DNA of 64,000 nucleotides from Anthoceros angustus (taxonomy: Eukaryota > Streptophyta > Anthocerotopsida > Anthocerotales > Anthocerotaceae), in assembly GCA_010909165.1 (NCBI GenBank), contig MU008175.1, positions 983,370-1,047,369 of the forward strand, given 5' to 3'. Within the stretch, counting starts at the first letter, position 1. Each line of letters starts with the position of its first letter. Below are positions 32,613 through 43,005 of the stretch, piece by piece. Under the pieces are notes generated by a model that was not told the DNA's origin, did no database searches, and was given only the letters and a program-made list of their open reading frames with translations. The position numbers and the translations under genes are program-made.

Positions 32613-34755
32613 TCACGGTCGACCCTTACAACTGCAAGAGCCAGCTGCGAATCGATGCACACGGTAACCATCCCTTACAACAATGTCTCTCCGTTCAAGC
32701 CTTGACATGATCTCCGTGGAACTGTGGCAATCTCCGCACATCCGTAGATTCTTAGTTACCACCAGAGGTGTCCCACTCGGAGTGTTCAAGAGACCAAATG
32801 CCAGAGCTAGCTTCTCAGCATGCCCACAAAGCGCATCTTCCTTTTCCTTCTCACACAGTTGCTTCAACACCAACTTTGTGTTAGGTATGTGGCCTCCTTC
32901 CTGCTTCAGACGTGCATTTGTGCTCTCTACCTGAAGCGCAATGTCCTCTCTTCTTTCTCCAACCTCGAATGTATGTACCTGCTTCTTCACCTCAATGCTT
33001 GCCACTGCAGGTTTCTTGTTGGCGCCTGCTAACAATCTCTGTGTTTCAATCCTGTCTACATCGTTCCACCTACCTGCATCTGCATAGGCGTTGGCCATGA
33101 GCACATATGCAGACGCCCCCTGAGGATCCAGTCCAACAAGGCTTTCAAAACAGCGCGTCGCCCTTTCTACATCCCCGTGATTTTTGCAGGCATTCAGCAG
33201 AGATGTCAGCCCCACAACGTTACTTTGGCTCACATGATAATAGCATCTTCTCTGCCTCATCTAGATGACCTGCACGCCCAAGGAGATCAATCATGCAATT
33301 GTAATGCTCAATAGTTGGTTTGATGCCATACTGTTCAGCCATGGAATCAAAGTGCTTGCGACCCTCATGGACCAGTCCCTCATGACTGCATGCTACTAGA
33401 AGGCAAGTAAAAGTAGCATCATCAGGCTGAATACCGGCACCTACCATCTCCTCAAAACAAGCTAGTGCTGTATGACCATCATTACAAGCTCCATACCCAG
33501 ATATTAGGGCATTCCATGCCACCACATCCTTTGTATTCATGCTGTCAAAAACCTGGCGTGCATCTTCCAGTTCACCACATTTTGCATACATGTCCACCAG
33601 GCAGGTGCCCACCAGTTATCCAGCAGTCCTCTTTCACAATCTGTGAGTGCAGCTGCCTGCCCTTCTGTAAGGCACCAGTGCTTGCACAGGCCTTCAGAAG
33701 GCAAGCAAAAGTAACATTATTAGCCAAAATCAGGCCCTCCTGCTCCATTTGTCCATACACAACAAGCGCCTCTTGGCCAAGTCCTTGCTGTGCATACCCA
33801 GCAATCAGGGCATTCCATGTCACCACATCCTTTGTGCTGTCAAAAACCTGGCGTGCATCTTCCAGTTCACCACATTTTGCATACATGTCCACCAGGCAGG
33901 TGCCCACCAGTATGTCATCCAGCAGTCCTCTTTCACAATCTGAGTGCAGCTGCCTGCCCTTGTAAGGCACCAGTGCTTGCACAGGCCTTCAGAAGGCAAG
34001 CAAAAGTAACATGGTTAGCCAAAATCAGGCCCTCCTGCTCCATTTGTCCATACAACAAGCGCCTCTTGGCCAAGTCCTTGCTGCATACCCAGCAATCAGG
34101 GCATTCCATGTCACCACATCCTTTGGCCAAGCTGTCAAAAACCTGGCGTGCATCTTCCAGTTCACCACATTTTGCATACATGTCCACCAGGCAGTTGCCC
34201 ACCAGTATATCATCCAGTCCTCTTTCACAATCTGAGTGCAGCTGCCTGCCCTTCTGTAAGGCACCAGTGCTTACAGGCCTTCAGAAGGCAAGCAAAAGTA
34301 ACATGGTCAGCCAAAATCAGGCCCTCCTGCTCCATTTGTCCATACAGAACAAGCGCCTCTTGGCCGACTCCTTGCTGCATACCCAGATATCAGGGCATTC
34401 CATGTCACCACATCCTTTGTGGCCATGCTGTCAAAAACCTGGCGTGCATCTTCAGTTCACCACATTTTGCATACATATCCACCAGGCAGGTGCCAACAAA
34501 CAAGTCAGAGGAATGCCACTGTGCAACACATCACAGTGCACTTTTCTGCCAGATTCCAAGTCGGCCAATGCACAAGCTTGAAGGGCAGCTACAAAGACGT
34601 GAGCATCCGCCTTCACTCCTGACCTACGCATCTCATGGTACAGTTGTATGGCCTCATTAGGTTTCCCATGCTTAGCATGCAGAGATGATGGAAGACCACA
34701 TGAAGGCATCTGGTTTGCCACCCTGGTGAACACATCCATGGCCTCCTGTACCTCC
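32613..34755 (-). pseudogene. PPR array unit C1 (frameshifted PLS tract, intact E-DYW end)
   Basis: Minus-strand PPR unit with no intact overall frame. The C-terminal frame 33260-32613 is open and complete for E1, E2 (NKKPAVASIEV) and DYW (HAEKLALAFGLL, CGDCH) and ends CSCKGRP. The frame 33612-33220 holds S, P2, L2 and S2 motifs. Between 33600 and 34755 the PLS triplets are broken repeatedly by losses of one to four bases. Its 5' end is a chimeric junction near 34750 where E1 of the next unit is joined to the N-terminal EAMDVFTRV segment. Confidence 0.75.
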
Positions 34756-36835
34756 ACATCCCCGTGATTTTTGCAGGCATTCAGCAGAGATGTCAGCCCC
34801 ACAACGTTACTTTGGCTCCCACATGATAATAGCATGTTTTCTGCCTCATCTAGATGACCTGCACGCCCAAGGAGATCAATCATGCAATTGTAATGCTCAA
34901 TAGTTGGTTTGATGCCATACTGTCCAGCTATGGAATCAAAGTGCTTGCGACCCTCATGGACCAGTCCCTTATGACTGCATGCTACTAGAATGCAAGTAAA
35001 AGTCGTATCATTAGGCTGAATACCGGCAACTAACATCTCCTCAAAACAAGCTAGTGCTCAGTGACCTTCATCACAAGTGCCATATCCAGATATCAGAGCA
35101 TTCCATGTCACCACATTCTTTGTGGCCATGCTGTCAAAAACCAGGCGTGCATCATCTGATTCACCACATTTTGCATACATGTCCACCAGGCAGGTGCCCA
35201 CCAGTTATCCAGCAGTCCTCTTTCACAATCTGTGAGTGCAGCTGCCTGCCTGCCCTTCTGTAAGGCACCAGTGCTTGCACAGGCCTTCAGAAGGCAAGCA
35301 AAAGTAACATCGTCAGCCAAAATCAGGCCCTCCTGCTCCATTTGTCCATACAACAAGCGCCTCTTGGCCAAGTCCTTGCTGTGCATACCCAGCAATCAGG
35401 GCTCCATGTCACCACATCCTTTGTGGCCAAGCTGTCAAAAACCTGGCGTGCATCTTCCAGTTCACCACATTTTGCATACATGTCCACCAGGCAGTGCCCA
35501 GTATGTCATCCAGCAGTCCTCTTTCCACAATCTGTGAGTGCAGCTGCCTGCCCTTCTGTAAGGCACCAGTGCTTGCACAGGCCTTCAGAAGGCAAGCAAA
35601 AGTAACATGGTTAGCCAAAATCAGGCCCTCCTGCTCCATTTGTCCATACACAACAAGCCTCTTGTCCAAGTCCTTGCTGCATACCCAGCAATCAGGGCAT
35701 TCCATGTCACCACATCCTTTGGCCATGCTGTCAAAAACCTGGCGTGCAGTTCACCACATTTTGCATACATGTCCACCAGGCAGTTGCCCACCAGTATATC
35801 AGCAGTCCTCTTTCCACAATCTGTGAGTGCAGCTGCCTGCCCTTCTGTAAGGCACCAGTGCTTGCACAGGCCTTCAGAAGGCAAGCAAAAGTATGGTCAG
35901 CCAAAATCAGGCCCTCCTGCTCCATTTGTCCATACACAAGCGCCTCTTGGCCGAGTCCTTGCTGTGCATACCCAGCAATCAGGGCATTCCATGTCACCAC
36001 ATCCTTTGTGCCATGCTGTCAAAAACCTGGCGTGCATCTTTCAGTTCACCACATTTTGCATACATGTCGACCAGGCAGGTGCCAACAAACAAGTTAGAGG
36101 AATGCCACTGTGCAACACATCACAGTGCACTTTTCTGCCAGATTCCAAGTCGGCGGCAAATGCACAAGCTTGAAGGGCAGCTACAAAGACGTGAGCATCC
36201 GCCTTCACTGACCTACGCATCTCATGGTACAGTTGTATGGCCTCATTAGGTTTCCCATGCTTAGCATGTGCGAGATTATGGAAGACCACATGAAGGCATC
36301 TGGTTTGCCACCCTGGTGAACACATCCATGGCCTCCTAGCCTACCTCCACATGCATACATGCGCAAGATATGGTTCCCCAAGTATGCATTCGACTCGTAC
36401 CCAAGTTTGACAGTGAGATCATGAACTCGTCGCCCCACCAAATCCTTCTTAGCTGTACACAGTTTTAGCACAGTAAAACAGAGACTGAAATAGCAGAGTC
36501 TGTCTGCGCCAGAGATTCCAGGGCTCCAACGGCCTCAAGCTTCCCTGCTGACATAACATGCTCACGGTTCCAGCCGTTACGACGCCCATTTCCGATCCTG
36601 CACGCCTGCCAGGTTCAGGCTTATCCGGAGAGCTCGACTTGGAAGGAGGCACCATGACCCATCTGCATATCCAAGGAAACGAGCTGCTCATCAACCCAAG
36701 CTGGCTTAAACATGCTGTTTAACCACAGACCTCGCCGGACCCCTTACGCCGGAAGTCAGGCGAACGGGAGCTCTTCTTATCTCGTCTGTTGTCCCACCAC
36801 ATGGTAGGGTCCAGAAAAATTGTTGCCACAAGTGC
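34750..36835 (-). pseudogene. PPR array unit C2 (PDF leader to E1, frameshifted)
   Basis: Starts (36835-36700) with a PDF remnant and KPAWVDEQL, then the N-terminal L and S motifs (about 36471-36205), several PLS triplets with many small deletions, and P2-L2-S2-E1 (35036-34750). It lacks E2 and DYW because E1 is fused to unit C1 at 34750. The ORF 35036-34452 reads across that junction, so two units have become one longer repeat tract in a single frame, although later frameshifts break it. Confidence 0.7.
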
Positions 36836-38850
36836 CATATCCAGATATCAGAGCATTCCATGTCACCACATTCTTTGTGGCCATGCTGTCAAAAACCAGG
36901 CGTGCATCATCTGATTCACCACATTTTGCATACATGTCCACCAGGCAGGTGCCCACCAGTGTGTCATCCAGCAGTCCTCTTTCGACAATCTCTGAGTGCA
37001 GCTGCCTGCCCTTTTGTAAGGCACCAGTGCTTGCACAGGCCTTCAGAAGGCAGGCAAAAGTAACATTGTTAGCCAAAATCAGGCCCTCCTGCTCCATTTG
37101 TCCATACACAACAAGTGCCTCTTGTCCAAGACCTTGCTGGGCATATCCAGCAGTCCTCTTCGACAATCTGTGAGTGCAGCTGCCTGCCCTTCTGTAAGGC
37201 ACCAGTGCTTGCACAGGCCTTCAGAAGGCAAAAGTAACATCGTCAGCCAAAATCAGGCCTCCTGCTCCATTTGTCCATACACAACAAGCGCCTCTTGGCC
37301 GAGTCCTTGCTGTGCATACCAGCAATCAGGGCATTCCATGTCACCACATCTTTGTGGCCAAGCTGTCAAAAACCTGGCGTGCATCTTCCATTTCCCCACA
37401 TTTTGCATACATATCCACCAGGGAGGTGCCCACCAGTATGTCATCCAGCAGTCCTCTTTCCACAATCTGTGAGTGCAGCTGCCTGCCCTTCTGTAAGGCA
37501 CCAGTGCTTGCACAGGCCTTCAGAAGGCAAGCAAAAGTAACATGGTTACCCAAAGTCAGGCCCTCCATCTCCATTTTTCCATACACAACAAGCGCCTCAT
37601 GTCCAAGTCCTTGCTGTGCATACCCAGCAATCAGCGCCGTCCATGTCACCACATCCTTCCTGGCCAAGCTTTCAAAAGCCTGACGTGCATCTTGCAGTTC
37701 CCCACATTTTGCATACATGTCCACCAGGCAGTTGCCCACCAGTATATCATCCACCAGTCCTCTTTCCACAATCTGCGGATGCTGCCCTTCTGTAAGGCAC
37801 CAGTGCTTGCACAGGCCTTCAGAAGGCAAGCAAAAGTGACATGGTCAGCCATAATCAGGCCCTCCTGTTCCATTTGTCCGTACAGAACAAGCGCCTCCTG
37901 GCCGACTCCTTGCTGTGCATACCCAGATATCAGAGCATTCCATGTCACCACATCCTTTGTGCCCATGCTGTCAAAAACCTTCCGTGCATCTTGCAGTTCA
38001 CCACATTTTGCATACATATCCACCAGGCAGGTGCCAACAAACAAGTCAGCAAGAACGCCACTGAGCAATACATCAGAGTGCACTTTTCTCCCAGATTCCA
38101 AGTCGGAGGCCAATGCACAAGCTTGTAGGGCAGCTATGAAGACGTGAGCATCCGCCTTCACTCCTGACCTCCGCATCTCATGGTACAGTTGTATGGCCTC
38201 GTTTGGTTTCCCATGTTTAGCATGTGCAGAGATGATGGAAGACCACATGAAAACATCTGGTTTGCCTATCCTGGTGAACACATCCATGGCCTCCTGTAGC
38301 CTACCCCCACGTGCATACATGCGCAAGATGTCGTTCCCCAAGTATGCGTTCGACTCGTACCCAAGTTTAACAGTCAGATCATGAACTCGTCGCCCCACAA
38401 CCACATCCTTCTTCGCTGTACACAGTTTTAGCACAGTACAAAACAGAGACTGAGAAATACCAGACTCTGTCTGCGCCAAAGATTCCAAGGCCCGACGGCC
38501 TCTGAAAGCCTCCCCTGCTGACATAACACGCTCACGGTTGCAGCCGTTACGACGCCCATTTCGGATCCTGCACGCCTGCCAAGTTCAGGCTCATCCGGAG
38601 AGCTCGACCTGGAAGGAGAGGCACCATGACCCATCTGCATATCCAAGGAGAGGAGCTGCTCATCAACCCAAGCTGGCTTAGACATGCTGTTTAACCACAG
38701 TACCTCGCCGGACCCCTTACGCCGGAAGTCAGGCGAACGGGAGCTCTTCTTATCTCGTCTGTTGTCCCACCACATGGTAGGGTCCAGAAAAATTGTTGCC
38801 ACAAGTGCTCCTGCTCCTGGCGACGACCATCGCTCGACAATCCACACTCA
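36835..38850 (-). pseudogene. PPR array unit B (PDF to P2, truncated)
   Basis: The frame 38847-38428 carries DPTMWWDNRRDKKSS, SPDFRRKGSGEVLWL and KPAWVDEQLLSLDMQ. The frame 38524-37646 carries the N-terminal L/S motifs and the first triplets intact ([58 protein letters not shown]). Further triplets to 36840 are frameshifted. At about 36835 the P2 start ([14 protein letters not shown]) is joined to the PDF leader of unit C2 through a shared cacaagtgc, so L2, S2, E and DYW are missing. Confidence 0.75.
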
Positions 38851-40766
38851 CAAATTTTCTCGGCGGGTAAGTGTTGAGCTCATTCACTGCTGCACCTGGG
38901 GCTTGGTTTCGCCAGGGCTTGACTCCCTGAGGTCAGGTGAGCCGGAAGTCCTCGTAGAATCCCTGTGCGCACACCAATTTGTTGGGTCCACAGTGGGTCC
39001 GGTTGCCATACTGTGGCCATCGTTCAGGAGCGCTGTCGAACGAAGAGTCTTCAACAGAGTATGGCAGGATGCCAGGTACTGTGTGGCCACCACACTGAAC
39101 CATGGCTGGAAGCCATCACGGTTCAAGTGGTTTCTTAGCCACTTGCTTAGGTGTCTGTCCGACGTTGAGCAGTCTGGAGAAGCCATTACGGTTCAGGTAG
39201 TTTCTTAGAAGGAGGGTGTCTGTCCGACGTCCAGCATTCATTGCCAAAGACCATGAATCTTGGGCGCCGGTCAAGATATTTAGGGTCTTCATATCCTCGG
39301 CTGTTGTGCACAAAGACGTCGATCGTATCTGGATGGGATGTATAGCATGAATATACAAATAGCCGTATGCATTCCCTTCGATGCTACTACAGAGATGGTT
39401 GTCCATGTTCATTTACTGTTATTTAACGAATCGCATGGATTAACAACATGGGCATCATTTCCATCGAAAACAATGGTCGTCCTATAGGAGGAAACCTTTT
39501 GCCTACCACTATGCAATGGTCGTCCTATAGGAGGAAACCTTTTGCCTACCACTATGGGCCGCTGAAAGATATAAACTTCTCTACGACACTCTAATTGTTG
39601 CCTTCTTCTGCGGGTATGCTTAAATATGGCATTTCAATGCCCATCAAAAACCCGTTCGCGTATATTCACGTCAAAAGCCGCTTGAGAGGCAAGGAGGAGC
39701 TGCTCATCAACCCAAGCTGGCTTAGACATGCTGTTTAACCACAGTACCTCGCCGGACCCCTTACGCCGGAAGTCAGGCGAACGGGAGCTCTTCTTATCCA
39801 CTCTGTTGTCCCACCACATGGTAGGGTCCAGAAAGAATTGTTGCCACAAGTGCTCCTGCTCCTGGCGACGACCATCGCTCGACAATCCGTCCACACTCAC
39901 AAATTTTCTCGGCGGAGTAAGTGTTGAGCTCATTCCGCTGCTGCACCTGGGGGCTTGGTTGTTCGCCAGGGCTTGACTCCCTGAGGTCAGGTGAGCCGGA
40001 AGTCCTCGTAGAATCCCTGTGCGCACACCAATTTGTTGGGTCCACAGTGGGTCCGGTTGCCATACTGTGGCCATCGTTCAGGGAGCGCTGTCGAACGAAG
40101 AGTCTTCAACAGAGTATGGCAGGATGCCAGGTACTGTGTGTGGCCACACCACACTGAACCATGGCTGGAGAAGCCATCACGGTTCAAGTGGTTTCTTAGC
40201 CACTTGCTTAGGTGTCTGTCCGACGTTGAGCAGTCTGGAGAAGCCATTACGGTTCAGGTAGTTTCTTAGAAGAAGGAGGGTGTCTGTCCGACGTCCAGCA
40301 TTCATTGCCAAAGACCATGAATCTTGGGCGCCGGTCAAGATATTTAGGGTCTTCATATCCTCGGCTGTTGTGCACAAAGACGTCGATCGTATCTGGATGG
40401 GATGTATAGCATGAATATACAAATAGCCGTATGCATTCCCTTCGATGCTACTACAGAGATGGTTGTCCATGTTCATTTACTGTTATTTAACGAATCGCAT
40501 GGATTAACAACATGGGCATCATTTCCATCGAAAACAATGGTCGTCCTATAGGAGGAAACCTTTTGCCTACCACTATGCAATGGTCGTCCTATAGGAGGAA
40601 ACCTTTTGCCTACCACTATGGGCCGCTGAAAGATATAAACTTCTCTACGACACTCTAATTGTTTGCCTTCTTCTGCAGGGTATGCTTAAATATGGCATTT
40701 CAATGCCCATCAAAAACCCCGTTCCGCGTATATTCACGTCAAAAGCCGCTTGAGAGGCAAGGAGGA
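38653..40766 (-). repeat. About 1.05-kb direct tandem duplication of PDF leader and upstream DNA
   Basis: The segment from gagctgctcatcaaccc (38653) to the sequence ending cgcttgagaggcaaggagga (39697) is repeated from 39697 to about 40766. Copies differ mainly by one- to two-base indels. Each contains the PDF leader, a conserved upstream block and a 43-bp direct duplication (39471-39513 and 39514-39556 in the first copy, with equivalents near 40537-40620). Confidence 0.85.
39634..40074 (-). CDS. PDF-motif ORF (array unit A, truncated before the PPRs)
   Basis: A 146-residue frame with an intact PDF motif at about 39680-39852: HLWQQFFLDPTMWWDNR, SPDFRRKGSGEVLWL and KPAWVDEQLLL. It then leaves the family sequence (ASQAAFDVNIRERVF) because the tandem duplication joint replaces the PPR region. 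It is therefore a stand-alone 5' fragment of the family. It might make a small OSB-like peptide, but no OB domain or PPR remains; a relic is more likely. Confidence 0.6.
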   Translation of the reverse strand: MATVWQPDPLWTQQIGVRTGILRGLPAHLTSGSQALANNQAPRCSSGMSSTLTPPRKFVSVDGLSSDGRRQEQEHLWQQFFLDPTMWWDNRVDKKSSRSPDFRRKGSGEVLWLNSMSKPAWVDEQLLLASQAAFDVNIRERVFDGH

Positions 40767-40940
40767 AAAGGGGGAGAGGGATCTGAGGTAGAGGAGGAGA
40801 AGGAGTAGGAGGAGGAGAGGGAGGGCGAGAGGGAAGGAGGAGGAGGGGGAAAGCAAAAGGACAAGAGGGGGAGATTATAAGGAGGAGGAGGGGAAGATGG
40901 GAAGGAGGAGGAGGGGGAGAGGGAAAGGAAGAGGAGGAGG
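40760..40940. repeat. Purine-rich (GGA)n low-complexity tract
   Basis: About 180 bp of almost uninterrupted A and G on the plus strand (aggaggagg, gggagaggg units) immediately upstream of the PPR array duplication. Confidence 0.9.
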
Positions 40941-40943
40941 CCC

Positions 40944-41180
40944 GTTCCATGCTGTGATTTCCAGTCTCAATTTTTCAGCTGATGCGTAACCAATGTGACA
41001 TGACGTTGGTGAAGGGATGGTGGCAAGGCGCGATCACGTATACGAGCGCAAGCAGATCTTGTACTTGCAGAGGATTGCAAGGTCAGGCCAAGACCTGTTC
41101 CAATACTGTGATTTCCTCTCAAATTTTCAATTGATGCGTAACTAGTGTGATGTGATGTTGGTGAAGGGATGGTGGCCTCC
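40944..41180. repeat. Imperfect 153-bp tandem repeat
   Basis: The block starting gttcca...ctgtgatttcc and containing gttggtgaagggatggtgg occurs at about 40944 and again at 41097, with substitutions and a shorter second copy. Confidence 0.75.
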
Positions 41181-41229
41181 TGTAGTAGCAACAACCCTCA
41201 TCATCGGCCCGCATATCATACATGCGCAA

Positions 41230-42262
41230 TTGCATGAGTTTGCAAGGACAGGAGGTTCTTGGCCATATCCAGAACATATAGAACTCCGTCTATTTTGAAC
41301 ATCAAGCCATCATCGTGAAGAAAGGTATAGGATCCATGACCCTCAACCCTGAGGCTTGTATCACTCCATTCATCTTCTAACAATACCTTGTCCTTATATT
41401 GGCATAAGGTGAGATTAGTAAATAGGCTTTTATCATTGCATATGTGAGTGACAGCCCCAGAATCAATATATCAGCACCCAGCATTGTGCAAGGAGCTTGT
41501 CAAGCAAACGGTAAGAATCTTCACAGTCCCTTTCGAGTTTTCTCCCTTCTCTTCTACAGCCATGTTGGGCGATTGTTTATAGGGCTGCGTGCTTTGGGGT
41601 TCGCCTGCCTTCTTCTTTCGGCAGTTACGAGCCCAGTGGCCAGCAACCTCGCACCAGTTACAATTGCCTATGCGCTTTGGGGTGGAGGCTGAGCTGTTGC
41701 CAGACTCTCCACGTGCACCAGGTGATTTCCCCGACCCAATCTTTTGCTTGAAGCGAGCAGTTAGGACTTTATCAAACTTTGTCTTTGGTCCTCCTCCGCT
41801 AATCATGCGCCCCTATTCTTCCTGAAACACGGCCCCAATGACTTCTTCAAATGGTATGGTAGAAGACCCTCAAGAGGAGATAGCTTGATGGCCTAGACGG
41901 ATAGGACCATTCTATGAGCCCAAATAATAGCTTTAGGCTGTAGGATGGAGGAAGTAGAAGTAGTGGCCCCTCTGTCCCCTATCTTATGAGAACTTCCTAA
42001 GCTCTATCAACAAGGCTACTGCTATTGAGTTAAGCTGATCGCACTTCTGGATTTGTTCAGGTGTTGGTGGAGGTACGACACTCAGATCAAGTTTCTTATT
42101 AGTGCCATCGACAACACTCCAGACTCCACGAGCTAGCAAGGTGGATTTCATTCAAACTCTCCAGACCGGGTATTTGGTTCCATTAAAACAGTCTGTCTCC
42201 TTCAGTTCTGGGGCAAAGACTAGACCTGGTGTCGTTGACGAAGGTGGGGGATTGGAAGCCAT
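41230..42262 (-). mobile_element. Ty1/copia retrotransposon remnant (gag and start of protease)
   Basis: On the minus strand a gag-like frame begins near 42262 (MASNPPPSSTTPG) and contains a degenerate NGTKYPVW segment typical of copia gag. It is interrupted by stops. Near 41660-41615 is a CCHC zinc knuckle, CNWCEVAGHWARNC. At about 41457 the protease active-site motif DSGAVTH appears, then KDKVLL and MAKNLLSL, after which the reading frame ends. There is no integrase, reverse transcriptase or clear LTR in the window. It is a dead, truncated copy. Confidence 0.8.
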
Positions 42263-42775
42263 AGCCTTCAATGTAAGTTTTTGGAATTGCTGTATGATGC
42301 TGTCAAATGATGTCGTAGACAAACGTAGGGTTCGCTCCTAATGGTTATGACCAAAAAGAAAAAACAACTACCACATCCAGGGTTGTGACACCTAGCTCAA
42401 AACGATGCTAACCTTGGCTATGCAAAGAGAGGAATGTGGGGCGGAGCTCGGGTGGATCCAGAGATGTCAATGTGTGGGGCCGTTCGAGCTCCGCCCTTTC
42501 GCTTCCGCTCTGAGGTATCTGCAATGGTTAGCCATAAGGATCTTGAGAGAAGACAGTAATTAAGAGGTGAATGATTAAACTTGCTAATCAATGAAAACTT
42601 TCCATCATGAAATTCATATTCACATAAAACCCTAACTGCCTTCGCGTTCGTTTCACGTGAAACAACATGATGCCAGGATGTTGAAGGGGCACTTACAGGC
42701 AAACTCGAGTTCATTAAATAGAAGAATTATGAAGAAAGTAGAGAGAGGGAGAGCAATTATTTTCTATATGGAATA
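42263..42775. other. No gene seen; probable retroelement 5' flank
   Basis: Lies upstream of the copia gag remnant on its strand and may contain decayed leader or LTR sequence, but I could not define LTR ends or a primer-binding site. Confidence 0.35.
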
Positions 42776-43005
42776 GAAGAAGAAGAAGAAGAAGAATTTT
42801 ATTGAAGTCCACTAAGGATGGATTTCCGTCATGGGACTTGGTACTTAACAACTTGTACCATGGTGTGCCTAAGCTACTTACACCAAGGGCATCCATTCCC
42901 TTTAGGCACCCTATCTGAACACCGAGCTAAGCTCAAGATGTTTAATCACGACGTTCTTTTAAATGTGTGTCCATTTGGCCTAAGCCATTTGGACACACAT
43001 TGACT
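42776..43005 (-). repeat. LINE-like 3' end with (GAA/TTC)n tail
   Basis: The plus strand starts with agaagaagaagaagaag, then ttttattgaagtccactaag and ccgtcatgggacttggtac. It matches 10815-11115 in the same orientation and 10318-10386 in reverse. Read on the minus strand it ends with an AATAAAA-type motif plus (TTC)n. Confidence 0.55.

Noticed and set aside
33465-36249. Regularly spaced repeats that might suggest a CRISPR-like array
   Set aside because: The period is about 300 bp and encodes PPR triplets in a eukaryotic genome; there are no spacers.
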